A stretch of DNA of 64,000 nucleotides from Paragonimus skrjabini miyazakii. Its lineage: Eukaryota > Platyhelminthes > Trematoda > Plagiorchiida > Troglotrematidae. Where the stretch lies: assembly GCA_014338405.1 (NCBI GenBank), contig JTDE01001364.1:15081-79080 (forward strand), read 5' to 3'. The notes beneath the pieces are model-generated. The model saw only the letters and a program-made list of their open reading frames with translations. It did no database searches and had not been told where the DNA came from. The translations under genes and the position numbers were made by a program. Shown here piece by piece: positions 12,241 through 22,300 of the stretch (position 1 is its first letter; the number at the start of each line of letters is the position of its first letter).

Positions 12241-12302
12241 TCCCTTGGAATGCACCTCTTCACAGCAAGCTCTCATAACTGCGGTTCTCAGAGTTTGCGA
12301 AG

Positions 12303-13221
12303 TCATTGCAGCGCCTGGTGACCCGTTTGAACTTTGAAAGATCTAGCGAGTAAGTAAGGGCCGAAGTGCTTGAGAAAATGCACTAAAGCTACCATCTCAC
12401 GGCGTGTAGTGCAATAAGGCTTTTCAGGCTTATCGAGCCAACGGCTTGCATCGACAGTCACCATTTCTTCATCAGCCGACTTCTGGGAGAGTACAGCGCT
12501 AATAGCCATGTCACTGAAGTCGGTGTCTAATATGAAGGAACTGGCGGATGGCGATAAATCTGGAAATGCGGGAATAGGAAGGGGACTGAGCTTACCCTTC
12601 AAGGTATTGAATGCTGCGTGGCATTCAGCGGACCATAAAATTTGTTGTCTCTGTAGGTCGATGGAGTGGGGATGTGATCTCTGCAAAATGTGGAAGAAAT
12701 TTCAGGTAATAAGAGTCCAGTCCCACAAAACCGCGTACTTCACTCACGGATGGTGAGATCGGCCAATCAACAAATAGTTTGACCTTTGTGTCATCAAATT
12801 TTACTCCTGAGGGTGTGATTAGATGATTTAAGAATGACATTTCTTTCTTTAAGAACACGTATTTTGTAGACTTCAACTTCACACCAGCTATTCTGAAACG
12901 TTCAAGTATATTCTTCAGTGTGGAATTATGCTCTTTTATTTCGGCGGTGTGAATAATAATTTCATCAAGGTAGATCAAACATTCGCTTGGCATTAGGTCC
13001 TGCAATACCCTCTGCATTAACCGTTGAATGGTAGCAGACGCGTTCGCCAGGCCAAATGCTATTGTTCCGAATTCATACAACCCGGATAGATTGACGAATG
13101 TCGTCTTTTGACGATTTGCAGGACGGACGTCAACCTGCCTGTACCTCGAATCTAAGTGTAGTTTGGAGAACCACTTTGAGCCATGTATGGCATCGAGTGA
13201 AGGAGAAGGCACGAGAATCAC
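12303..13221 (-). mobile_element. Ty3/gypsy pol fragment (RT and RNase H)
   Basis: The minus-strand ORF 13221-12625 (198 codons) has gypsy RT motifs in order: KLHLDSRYRQVDV (motif A region), FGLANASATIQRLMQRVL (motif B region), and CLIYLDEIIIHTAEI (motif C). It then runs into PISPSVSEVRGFVGLDSYY, the start of the connection. The next ORF, 12686-12303, carries RNase H: FILDTDFSDMAISAVLSQ and CTTRREMVALVHFLKHFGPY ending in TGHQALQ. A frameshift near 12650 separates them. Motif C is YLDE instead of YLDD (the GAA codon is at plus 12961-12963), which would disable catalysis. No LTRs, gag or integrase were recognised nearby, so this is an internal fragment. Confidence 0.8.
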
Positions 13222-13369
13222 ATGTTTATCAGGAGCGAGTCAAAAACTTGGTGACGAAAAAGTCGAATATACATGAGCCAATCACCATGCAGCACAGTAA
13301 GAATGCAAGACGTTTCATACGCAACGACGTTATATGGTAGTCGTGTCTTTACAGCGAACCGGTATGCAT

Positions 13370-13465
13370 GGGGGAGATGTCAACAGACAAACGAGAAAAT
13401 AGAGTTCGGATAAAGTTGAAACGTACAGGCGTCCGATCGCAAAGCTGAAATCCGTTTGGCTAATT
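13370..13465 (+). repeat. Dispersed repeat, copy 1 (partner near 32800)
   Basis: 'cgagaaaatagagttcggataaa' followed by 'acgtacaggcgtccgatcgc' aligns with 32815-32870 ('cgagaaaacagctcagataacgtacaggtgttcgatcgc'). The family is unknown. Confidence 0.45.
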
Positions 13466-13614
13466 GGAACAATACAACAATATGAAGCCGAAACTGCTTA
13501 AGGAAATGTGAACCGAGACGGTTGGGCTTCACTTTAGAAAGCTGATTTTTGATACTACGTGTAGGTTTATACAGTCTTGGTAGTCATGTTACCCCGATCT
13601 TGGACCAAACCATG

Positions 13615-13842
13615 AAGCAGGATTCACTTTGTCCGCTTCGATAGAAATGCCTCCTCTACTCTCAGGCATATGGGAAATATTGTAATTGTAAACGCTTGAC
13701 ATCATTGTTTCTGTGTGCCATTCAAGAAAGTTCATACGCTGTATGATTTTATCCTTACCCAATAGTGCTAGTAATGGTTTATGATTGGTTTTACGGTTTA
13801 AAGAACCTACTGCATAGGTAGTGGCGAAATGTTTTGACTTTG
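13615..13842 (-). mobile_element. Possible second gypsy-like RNase H fragment
   Basis: The minus strand has one open frame of about 75 codons containing TNHKPLLALLGKDK, like the TDHKPLL..FGK segment of gypsy RNase H, followed by a stretch ending VYNYNISHMPESRGGISIEA. The catalytic Asp of the HxxL-type segment is replaced (TN for TD). It lies upstream (minus-strand sense) of the pol fragment at 12303-13221, which has its own RNase H, so it comes from a different copy or a rearrangement. Confidence 0.4.
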
Positions 13843-14172
13843 AAATTTGCGGGCTGGACCTGTTAATCTAGTTGTGAACAGGTTTTATTTGCTGTATGCA
13901 AGGTGCGTATGCAACCGCAATGGGGTTATTGAGTTCATTATTCATGCAATGGCACAACACTGTGATTACCACGCGCCAGTACGCGTCATGCTGGAGAACT
14001 GTTGATGTTTGCGATTTATCATGCACTAACTTTTATGGGGACGCAAGAATTACTATCGCCTTGATAAAGGCAGGTTACCGTTGAGAATCTCAAAACCGTT
14101 GTACATTTTTTGTGTAAAAAAATTGTATAATTGAGATAGGAAGGTTGTTGCATTTTGCACTGAAAGCTTATT

Positions 14173-14190
14173 ATCATCATCATCATCATC
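14173..14190 (-). repeat. Trinucleotide tail (six ATC/GAT units)
   Basis: Six repeats of ATC on plus (GAT on minus) at the 3' end of the RTE element. RTE-clade LINEs commonly end in short tandem repeats instead of poly(A), so this marks the likely 3' boundary and orientation. Confidence 0.7.
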
Positions 14191-14462
14191 GTAGACAGCA
14201 ACACATCAGTGGTTCACACTGATGCTTAACTGCCACACAACCGCGAAGAAGAGAAGGCAAACCCTGTATAGGAAGAGAAGAAAAAAAGGGAAGGGGAGGG
14301 GACCTAACCCCTGAAAAATAGCGACGTCTACATTCAAACATACAACATCAAAGCACCTACACCTTGCGAACAAACAACCAAGCTGTAAATGAAAGTAAGG
14401 CGTCATCAGCAAGACAGCTTCCTCACGGCTTTCACTACCACGCGTCATCAAATGCACCCACT

Positions 14463-15215
14463 TCAAAGACAACTCGGACAAACAACTACAACATTCACGC
14501 CACTGTGTGGTCGATTGGCCGACATCTCACCTAAAGTTTTAAGCAACCGACTCTCTGAGTCGCGAGGGCTCCAACCCGAGAGACGAACCTGATCTACAGT
14601 GACCAACCCCTTCGTGAACGATTTCATTTGTCTACGCCAGGTCATCATCTGTCCACCTCGCACCTTACACCAATCGGCCGCAGCGTCGGCAAACAGTACT
14701 CGGTGTGGCAAGCGATTAGCTGGCATCCTTAGTACATGACCTAACCATCTAAGTCTGTGCAAATGTAGTGACTGAATAAAAGAACTCGTTTGACAATCAG
14801 TACCAAACACCCGCTTCCTAACCTCCTCGTTGCTTATTCATTGGTGCCACCTGATACGAGCGATTGAACGCAGACATCGGTGGTCAAATACCTGGAGGCG
14901 GTTCACGTCCTCTACTCTGATCGGCTATGTCTCGCAGCCGTAAAGTAATACAGCCCTCACTGTTGTCTGATGTACGCGACCCTTAAGCTTCAGAGAGATA
15001 CCTTTCTGTCGCCATAAGTGTCTCAGATTAGCAAACACCGCCCCAGCCTTAGAACTACGCGCCTCTATTTCATTCCCTACACCTCCGCTGCCGCCGCCGC
15101 TGATACAGCTTCCCAGGTATACAAACCGGTCAACAACTTCTATGACTTCATTATCCAACATTAAATCTACGGGATCACAGCAATCTTGCAACCTTATGAG
15201 AACGTGAAATTGCAT
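14463..15215 (-). pseudogene. RTE C-terminal domain, frame-broken
   Basis: Continuation of the RT ORF in two pieces. 15215-14925 holds FVYLGSCISGGGSGGVGNEI, LRHLWRQKGISLKLKGRV and VRAVLLYGCET. 14810-14463 holds HLHRLRWLGHVLRMPANRLP, WCKVRGGQMMTWRRQMKS and LSGWSPRDSESRLLKTLGEM. Between them TAG at 14925-14927 and a TGA interrupt PIRVEDVNRLQVFDHRCLRS. This layout matches the SR2/RTE C-terminus; its function there is unknown. Confidence 0.75.
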
Positions 15216-16122
15216 TCAGCGTTGCTTGTGCCGCTTGAAAGTTGTCATACAGCAACACCTTATCGTCAGAATAATCAAGATCAGTCAGCCTTCCACCAGG
15301 TAGGAGGTCCACACCGGCATCATATGAGTGACGCAAACAGTCCTCCATTATTTTGTCCATGACGAAATTAAACAAAAACGGTGAAAGGGGACAGCCTTGA
15401 CTAACGCAGCTTTTGGTTCTGAAGCTGTCAGATAGCTCATCGTAAACCCTAACCTGAACCGAAGTATGGGAGTAAAGCGCCGACAGTATGTTCACATACT
15501 TGGTCCGTACACCCATGCGTTTAAGCGACTCTAAAAGTGTAGATCGATCCACCGAATCGAATACACCTTTATAGTCGAGAAATATGACAATTGTTGGCCG
15601 GCGGTATAGAGGACGCTGCTCCAAAATTTGACGAAGGGTAAAAATATGATCGATACATCCCCGGCCAGGACGAAACCCTGCCTGTTCTTCTCTGATGTTT
15701 ACCTCCCGAACTGCAGTGAGTCGACGGAGTATAATGGATGCCAGAACTCTAAAAATGACTGGGATCAAACTAATTCCCCTATGGTTTTCACAAGAGCTCC
15801 TGGTACCCTTTTTGAATATAGGGACTATTATCGCGTGACCCCAGCAGGGAGGGATGGTCTCCGTCGACCACACAAGTTGAAACAGCTGAGTCAAGGCCTC
15901 GACTAACACCTCTCCACCTTCTTTAAAAAGAGCCGGCACGAGATCATCTGGACCGGCAGCCTTATTACGATTGAGAGCCGAGATGCAATTGTGAACCTCA
16001 GTCTCAGTGGGTGATTCTAGATCTACCGACCGGGGCGTCACATCACAAGTTTGCGGAGGCAGCACGGTAGAAACAGGAGGCCAGCTAAATTGATCCTCAA
16101 AGTGTTCCGCCCAGCGTTCCAA
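15175..16122 (-). pseudogene. RTE-type reverse transcriptase domain ORF
   Basis: A 315-codon ORF without internal stops. Motifs in order: ISALNRNKAAGPDDLVPALF (fingers), IIVPIFKKGTRSSCENHRGI, EEQAGFRPGRGCIDHIFTLR (hallmark of the RTE/SR2 group), IVIFLDYKGVFDSVDRSTLL (motif A, first catalytic Asp), SQGCPLSPFLFNFVMD (motif B), and LDYSDDKVLLY (motif C). The catalytic box is YSDD rather than the usual YADD, with both Asp residues kept. The ORF is only the middle of the full polyprotein. It runs into a frameshift near 15190, after which the C-terminal region continues at 15215-14925 (VVDRFVYLGSCISGGG, LRHLWRQKGISLKLKGRV). Confidence 0.8.
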
Positions 16123-16375
16123 CCTTCTGGACTTATTATAAATTAGTGTGCCATCTGCCTCGCTGATACCTTCACTGATAGACGGTCACCTGGGACCAGT
16201 AGCACGGATCAGCTTAAAGAGTTTGCCGGTGTTCCCTGAGGCGAAAGCGATCTCCATTTCCTTAACTTTTTCCACTAACCAAGCCTCAAGATCAGCCTTC
16301 AGACTACGTTTCAGTTTTTTACGGATATCTCTTCTAGACTTATTATGTGAACTACCAGGTGGAATCTTACGTCTG

Positions 16376-17337
16376 NNNNNNNNNNNNNNNNNNNNNNNNN
16401 NNNNNNNNNNNNNNNNNNNNNNNNNNNNNNNNNNNNNNNNNNNNNNNNNNNNNNNNNNNNNNNNNNNNNNNNNNNNNNNNNNNNNNNNNNNNNNNNNNNN
16501 NNNNNNNNNNNNNNNNNNNNNNNNNNNNNNNNNNNNNNNNNNNNNNNNNNNNNNNNNNNNNNNNNNNNNNNNNNNNNNNNNNNNNNNNNNNNNNNNNNNN
16601 NNNNNNNNNNNNNNNNNNNNNNNNNNNNNNNNNNNNNNNNNNNNNNNNNNNNNNNNNNNNNNNNNNNNNNNNNNNNNNNNNNNNNNNNNNNNNNNNNNNN
16701 NNNNNNNNNNNNNNNNNNNNNNNNNNNNNNNNNNNNNNNNNNNNNNNNNNNNNNNNNNNNNNNNNNNNNNNNNNNNNNNNNNNNNNNNNNNNNNNNNNNN
16801 NNNNNNNNNNNNNNNNNNNNNNNNNNNNNNNNNNNNNNNNNNNNNNNNNNNNNNNNNNNNNNNNNNNNNNNNNNNNNNNNNNNNNNNNNNNNNNNNNNNN
16901 NNNNNNNNNNNNNNNNNNNNNNNNNNNNNNNNNNNNNNNNNNNNNNNNNNNNNNNNNNNNNNNNNNNNNNNNNNNNNNNNNNNNNNNNNNNNNNNNNNNN
17001 NNNNNNNNNNNNNNNNNNNNNNNNNNNNNNNNNNNNNNNNNNNNNNNNNNNNNNNNNNNNNNNNNNNNNNNNNNNNNNNNNNNNNNNNNNNNNNNNNNNN
17101 NNNNNNNNNNNNNNNNNNNNNNNNNNNNNNNNNNNNNNNNNNNNNNNNNNNNNNNNNNNNNNNNNNNNNNNNNNNNNNNNNNNNNNNNNNNNNNNNNNNN
17201 NNNNNNNNNNNNNNNNNNNNNNNNNNNNNNNNNNNNNNNNNNNNNNNNNNNNNNNNNNNNNNNNNNNNNNNNNNNNNNNNNNNNNNNNNNNNNNNNNNNN
17301 NNNNNNNNNNNNNNNNNNNNNNNNNNNNNNNNNNNNN
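16376..17337. other. Assembly gap (962 N)
   Basis: Run of N inside the RTE element. The two edges are in the correct LINE order (endonuclease start on the right, pre-RT linker on the left), so the missing part should hold most of the endonuclease domain. ORFs spanning it are artefacts. Confidence 0.99.
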
Positions 17338-18067
17338 AAGGACTATACCCACTCCAGCCTGACCTGTAACAGTGGCTGTGGAGTCACCCGAAGTGTATAA
17401 CCAGTATCGGGTAGATAATGCGGGTGCTGTTAGTTCCATACGCTTATCAGCATTCTTAGACCCAGAGACTTCCAAAATGCGTCTAACTTTGTCATGTAGA
17501 GCATGCAAAGCGCATTTATCAAGTTGACGGGTAAGGTAATGAAGGTTGGGAAGAAATTGCATTTAGACTTCATCAATTTTAATCTTTTTCGCGTCAGGTT
17601 ATTGAGTTCAACAGTCAGAGTTTACTCAAGCTAGGAATAAGCACATCCGAAGACTGGTATATCATCCACTTGAGTGCATGTGAATAATATGCCGTTCGCT
17701 AGATTGTCAACGGTCCTTTCGGAGGTAGTGGGAGCAGCGTTGATGCCGAACAACAAACACGCGTACTGGACTAAACCCGTGTGCATCATGACTACAGTGA
17801 CTCCATGAGAGTGTTCATCGAATTCAGCTTGAAGTAATCATGGTTCAAGTGCAGTTTCTTAAACTGGTCATTGTTTTACAGAGTTATATGCAGATCTATG
17901 GGAGGCACAGGGTACCTGGCCAGCGGAGAAGCAGCTGACAGCGAGCGTGTAATATTCACTAATGCATTGAAGAATATCACGTGTTGCCACTGAGTTGATC
18001 GGCTGATCCATCCATGCTATAGTCGGACAACGCGTATGATCTATAAACATATATATTCACTGAACTG

Positions 18068-18315
18068 TGTTCCCATAGACTTTGCAATCGGCCCCTTTCA
18101 AACAAAGGAAGCACTAGACTCGAGTTTCGCTCTCATTAGATCTCGTCAGTAGTGCATATCATCGCCACGGACACGCTGTTCATGAAGCAACCGTGTTTAC
18201 CACTGTGCTATTGACATCACGTTAGGCACGACCGAATTGTCACATGTGAATGCTCCATCACTTTCCCTAGTAAGTACTGATCAGGTTGCCCGATCGTCTC
18301 GATAAGAGATATAGC
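18068..18315 (-). repeat. Hammerhead SINE (SM-alpha-like), minus-strand copy
   Basis: Minus-strand order: spacer end ('gatcaggttgcccgatcg' on plus); GCGAAAGTGATGGAGCATTC; tRNA-like region (ATAGCACAGTGGTAAACACG; box B region deleted relative to the other copy); complete hammerhead at 18111-18155; then TTTGAAAGGGGCCGATTGCA and AAGTCTATGGGAAC. The structure is like the schistosome SM-alpha SINE, with a pol III-type promoter plus a self-cleaving ribozyme. It is truncated shortly after the ribozyme and abuts a plus-oriented copy at 18321. Confidence 0.75.
18111..18155 (-). ncRNA. Type I hammerhead ribozyme, intact core
   Basis: Minus strand, 45 nt. Stem I GCACTA/TAGTGC (6 bp); CTGACGA (matches CUGANGA, N = C); stem II GATCT-AATG-AGAGC (four of five pairs, one A-G mismatch); GAAA; stem III AC/GT closing loop TCGA; cleavage-site C after GAGT. 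All invariant residues are present, and the outer pairs of stem I are perfect. Self-cleavage would fall after the C that precedes TAGTGC. Loop contacts of stems I and II, needed for fast cleavage, cannot be judged by eye. Confidence 0.85.
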
Positions 18316-18320
18316 TAATG

Positions 18321-18795
18321 TCTGGGAATGCGACAGTTGCGATCAATTGTGGGTGATGTTCAATGTATATGAAAATCAAAATCCCCTACTATTCATCAGT
18401 AATTAAATACCGCTCAACAAGTCAATGATTTCTGTGATTTCAACTTGGGGAGAAGTTCTAGTCGAGGGGTCATCGATTGGAGTTAACAGACAATAACTGT
18501 CTCTTCTCTAGGCGACCGGACAACCTGATCGTTACTCACAAGCGAAAGTGGTTGAGTGTTCACATATGATAATTTTGTTGTGTCTAATGTGAGGTCATTG
18601 GCGCAGTGATATACACGGTTGCCTCATAAACAGCATGCCCGTGGTTCAAGTCCCGGCAGTGGCGATGATATGCACTACTGACGAGCTCTAATGAGAACGA
18701 AATTCGAGTCTAGTGCTTCTTTTCGAAAGTGGCCGACTGGAAAGTCCATGGGAATGCGGCAGCTGCGATCAGTTGTGGGTGATGTTCAACTTGAA
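18321..18795 (+). repeat. Hammerhead SINE (SM-alpha-like), plus-strand unit
   Basis: Starts with a copy of the SINE 3' part (GGGAATGCGACAGTTGCGAT, ending GTGGGTGATGTTCAA at about 18355), then a spacer of about 180 bp, then GCGAAAGTGGTTGAGTGTTC, box A-like TGGCGCAGTGAT (18599-18610), box B GGTTCAAGTCC (18643-18653), the hammerhead (18672-18716), and a second copy of the 3' part ending GTGGGTGATGTTCAA near 18789. The same 3' motif recurs about 434 bp apart, so the copy looks like just over one unit of a head-to-tail repeat. Pol III transcription is inferred from the boxes. Confidence 0.75.
18672..18716 (+). ncRNA. Type I hammerhead ribozyme, intact core
   Basis: 45 nt. Stem I GCACTA (18672-18677) with TAGTGC (18711-18716), 6 perfect pairs; CTGACGA (18678-18684); stem II GCTCT-AATG-AGAAC (18685-18698; four of five pairs, one C-A mismatch); GAAA (18699-18702); short stem III closed by A-U and a U-G pair around TCGA; cleavage C at 18710. 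All invariant core positions are kept. Same length as the minus-strand copy at 18111-18155, and each has its single stem II mismatch at the same place. Confidence 0.85.
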
Positions 18796-19000
18796 ATTTA
18801 AACTGTTGTGTTGCTCACGAGAAACGGAATATTCATTGTTATCGCATGGACAAATTCCACGAACCGACTATTATTATGCAACAAACTGTCTTCCGCCTAA
18901 ACTGTGACAGGATAAATAAGAACAATAATCGAACATAGAAAACAAGCTAAATTAATTGAGATATCTTTAGTTTTGTGTTGGACTTAATTGTGAAAAATCT

Positions 19001-19082
19001 GAGCTTCCGTTGGATTCCAACCAGAGACAAAAATAGCAAGTTTATACTTGGCAGGCGCTGTACCAACTGAGCTACGAAACCA
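19001..19082 (-). repeat. tRNA-derived SINE head
   Basis: The minus strand reads GGTTTCGTAGCTCAGTTGGT (box A TAGCTCAGTTGG intact) and ends CTCTGGTTGGAATCCAACGG; box B is GGTTGGAATCC, one change from GGTTCGAATCC. Acceptor arms GGTTTCG and CGGAAGC pair imperfectly. A second copy at 37777-37856 has the intact box B and acceptor stem. Both copies share the following GAAAAATCTG(A/G)GCTTC and the minus-strand upstream flank, so the tRNA-like part is embedded in a longer repeat. It is unlikely to be a working tRNA gene because the anticodon arm is disordered. Confidence 0.65.
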
Positions 19083-19099
19083 CGCTGAGAGCTTGGAAA

Positions 19100-19345
19100 C
19101 TCCATAATAGTACTCTGCATCCACCTATCCCACTGTCACATGAAATCCACCAAATGATCCAGGATCTTGATTGTTCCAGCAGGATTCCTTAAATAGTTCA
19201 CAGTGAAATCCACCAACGCCACTGTTGAGCATTAGTGATAGAATTAGTAATACAGTTTTATGATGGGTAGTGGCGTTGGTGGATTCCAGTGTAAACTGTC
19301 TGAGAAATCTTGCTGGAGCAGTCCAGGCTATGGATTATACTCAAG
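19100..19345. repeat. Inverted repeat flanking the tRNA-like SINE
   Basis: The sequence at about 19145-19235 (ATCCAGGATC... GGATTCCTTAAATAGTTCAC... CCACCAACGCCACTGTTGAG) is repeated in inverse orientation at about 19262-19345 (GTGGCGTTGGTGGATTCCAG, TGTAAACTG, CTTGCTGGAGCAGTCCAGGC). Arms of roughly 80 bp are diverged. The left arm matches sequence beside the other tRNA-like copy near 37900 ('aatccaccaaatga'). Confidence 0.55.
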
Positions 19346-22300
19346 ACTGACGACCCTGGAAACTGGCCATCTCGAGTTTACTCTGACCAATAGGTTGTTT
19401 GAGCGATCGTGCGTTGATGCCGTTAGTTGTCGTCGCCACACCATGCTCACAGGTTGGCATTTTGGAGCTAATTCTGGAGTCTAAATGAATCATTCTATAG
19501 CGTAATACTGATACATCAACAGAAGTTGCCCACCCCACGCACTGAGGCTATGAAAGAAACGGTGGACGTTACGTGAGCGACCAGTCAACCGAAGGACTCG
19601 AGTGCTGGTTGAGATATAATAAGTGTGCGCCTGATAAACTAGTGTAAAATTGCGATTCATCTCGTTCTAATTTCTAAAAGGTGTCAATTGTTGCAAATTG
19701 AAATATTCCTTCTTAATAAATACAGACCAAGGATTTTGTGCCGTTTTGGTTGAAAATTGTATGAACAAGCTAGTGTTGAGGAATAATAATGGTCAGAAAT
19801 GTGTCTATAACGGTAATTTCTGCTGCTACATAAAAGTTATTTGCCACTGTTCGACAGATACAATGTCTGAATGACCTGCTGTTGTGCAAGCACTGTGTCC
19901 CGGTTAGAAACACTAAGAAAGATGAAATAAAACTTCAGTTGACTGTCACCCACAACATACTGAATACATAGTTGCAACTTTGACTATTTCTCACCCTCCA
20001 AGTTTGTACGACTACCACGATGGCTCATCAAAAATAGTCGGTACGTTCGACGTAAGATTACAATGTTGATCTAGTACGCACAGTCGAAATGCAGTGGTTC
20101 CGAATAATGGATTTGAGGAAGTTTCACCCGGTCATTTCTTTTGGCACAGACAGCAGTGTGATCAGTTTGACGGAGTTACTTCAATTACGATGTTGTGTGA
20201 CAGCAATACTTGTTGTCCGTGTTCGAATTATAGAACACGAACGAACCAGCAACGTGTCAAACTTGTCGGTAGCAGATGAATTGGAAAGCTATGGAATCAT
20301 TGTGGTTTTTCAAATCTGCAAACATTTATCGACCCTTTGACTCATTATTTCAATCAAAATTAACAGTTGTCATGATATGTGCACGTGGGTGACCACCTGG
20401 GCCGAGGATAAATTAATGAATCGCTGTGGTACAAATGTCTGTCTGTTGGGAGTTCTCTTGGCTCCGCTTACACGGAGCACTTATTGGGTTTACATGGCGC
20501 GTAATTTGTAATAAATGGCACGTTGATATTCGTTTGAAAAACCATGCGGACAAGGGCGGTATTAAAAAAGATTGAAAAAGTCCAAATATCAAACGACTCA
20601 GGGCTGCAGGTGGTCGGACTCATATATTATGATGCTCTGAACATCTGCAATTTGCATCTAACACGTTTTTGTCTGGTACATAAACTAGCTGCATGGAGCA
20701 CATTATCATCTGGTATCTGTACAGGGTAGGCGAGTACAAACGGTTGAATATTTGGCTTGCAGATTGTGACACCATCGTGGTTGATCGTTAATTACTTTCC
20801 GTCAAAAAGTACTTCGTAACATGAAAGAAACTCGCAGCACGAACTGTAACTAGACGCATATTGTTAATGAACTTATCATCAACAGGTAGGCTTTATGTTT
20901 ACCGATGGCACAAGTTACTACCTGGCGACTGCAGTAGGTCAGTTTGGGCAACCTCGACTAAGCTGAATTGAAATGTGGCAGAGGCTCCAGGACGCCCGGT
21001 GCAAACCCTGAAAGCAACCGACCAACAACAGCAGTTTCCCAACCAGTTTTATGTAAAGATAGCATCTTCCATGAAGAGTCAACACTTTACACCTGTGTCT
21101 TCGAAGGACAGCTATCTACGGAACCGTCTCAAAGAACACAAGACCAGTAGGTTTGATTGTTCGACGTGGTTTGCATGCTGCTAGTTTCTGTCTGAAAGAC
21201 TTAATGCAGTGCATGTTTGCATAACGTGGGAGAGAAGTTGATACCTTATATCGAAAGCCTTTCATTTACGAAACTGTTCAACACATCTCTTCAACAAGAC
21301 AACCCACCATTGCACACTGTTATGTACGTCACCAGTCAGCCGGATAAGTTTTCCCCATTTCGATACACCGGAAGACAGGGATTCACACTGTAGCCTCCAA
21401 GTTCTCCGGCATTGAGTCCATTGGACCTGTATTTGTAGGTCTACTTCAATTGGGAAGGTTACCATCCTAAGCCGATAACCGATGTTGCAGTGTGCAGAGC
21501 AGTACATGAGATTAGTACTAACTGGAAGCGTAACACACATTTACGTAACATAAGTTAGTGTCGCTTTTTACACAGCTTTTACGAGAAAATTAGCAGCCGT
21601 CTTCACGGCTCTCACAAGAGTCTTATGGCATGACTGATGCGTACCTCGGATTACGGTCCCTCTGATTAACCAGTTTCGACTTATTTAAGTTCTACTACCT
21701 TCATTTTGCAAGAAATGAATATGTACAAAAGGTTAGTTAGTGGTGCAATAAAATGCTTAATGAGACTTGGTATGACCTTTTGGTATTACTGCGTATGCCG
21801 GGTATATTGATTGAATCAAAACTGTTTCAAACCAACCTGACTTGTTAAGGATCCGAGGAGTGAAGACGTTCATGTATCACATAGTTCAGCTCAATAAATT
21901 CAGCATATACGCTAAAAGCCTTGTATGCTACTTCATTCAACCAGTTGCTGACGCGTCTAGCAGAGTGCGGGATGATGCCCATGAAATCAATGACAATGCA
22001 GACTTTTATCTCTCACCGAAACATACACCTCGGAAATTTACAACTAGGGAAGCTAAACACCGCTTTTATTGTAGATAATCAGCTTAATCATATAGTCTTA
22101 TCTCCAACGTTACGTTTTAATATGCGTCGTTTAATGTTAGATCAATCTCCTATGAGGTGACATATGACGGTTTGACATGCAACCGAACAGAAATTCACCA
22201 CGTGAAGTATTTCGTGTGACCAAGATAGATCACGCACAAATATGTTTGCGATCAACGGATTGAGTCATTATGTAACTTATCTGTTATGAATGTACTATGA

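Larger units (their letters stand above)
14171..17562 (-). mobile_element. RTE/SR2-type LINE, near complete but interrupted by N gap
   Basis: Minus-strand order: N-terminal apurinic-type endonuclease start before the gap (ELTAPALSTRYWLYTSGDS, then GQAGVGIVL, 17430-17338); 962 bases of N; linker (KKLKRSLKADLEAWLVEKVK, 16370-16186); RT 16122-15175; C-terminal domain to about 14463; 3' UTR; and a CAT/ATG trinucleotide tail at 14173-14190, where such LINEs end. The family nicks DNA and copies its RNA by target-primed reverse transcription. The whole unit is about 3.4 kb, close to RTE length. Lesions are few: a frameshift near 15190, TAG at 14925-14927 replacing a conserved Trp (YGCET*PIRVED), and a TGA about 80 bases further on. 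It is the youngest-looking LINE in the window. Confidence 0.8.

Noticed and set aside
14389..14592. Plus-strand ORF in the RTE region
   Set aside because: It is the antisense shadow of the RTE C-terminal coding region.
16148..17562. Very long ORFs (340-458 codons) across the gap
   Set aside because: Most codons are N; the ORFs exist only because N cannot contain stops.
19001..19082. Functional tRNA gene
   Set aside because: Box A is intact but box B is mutated and the anticodon arm cannot be formed properly; a second copy shows it is a repeat.
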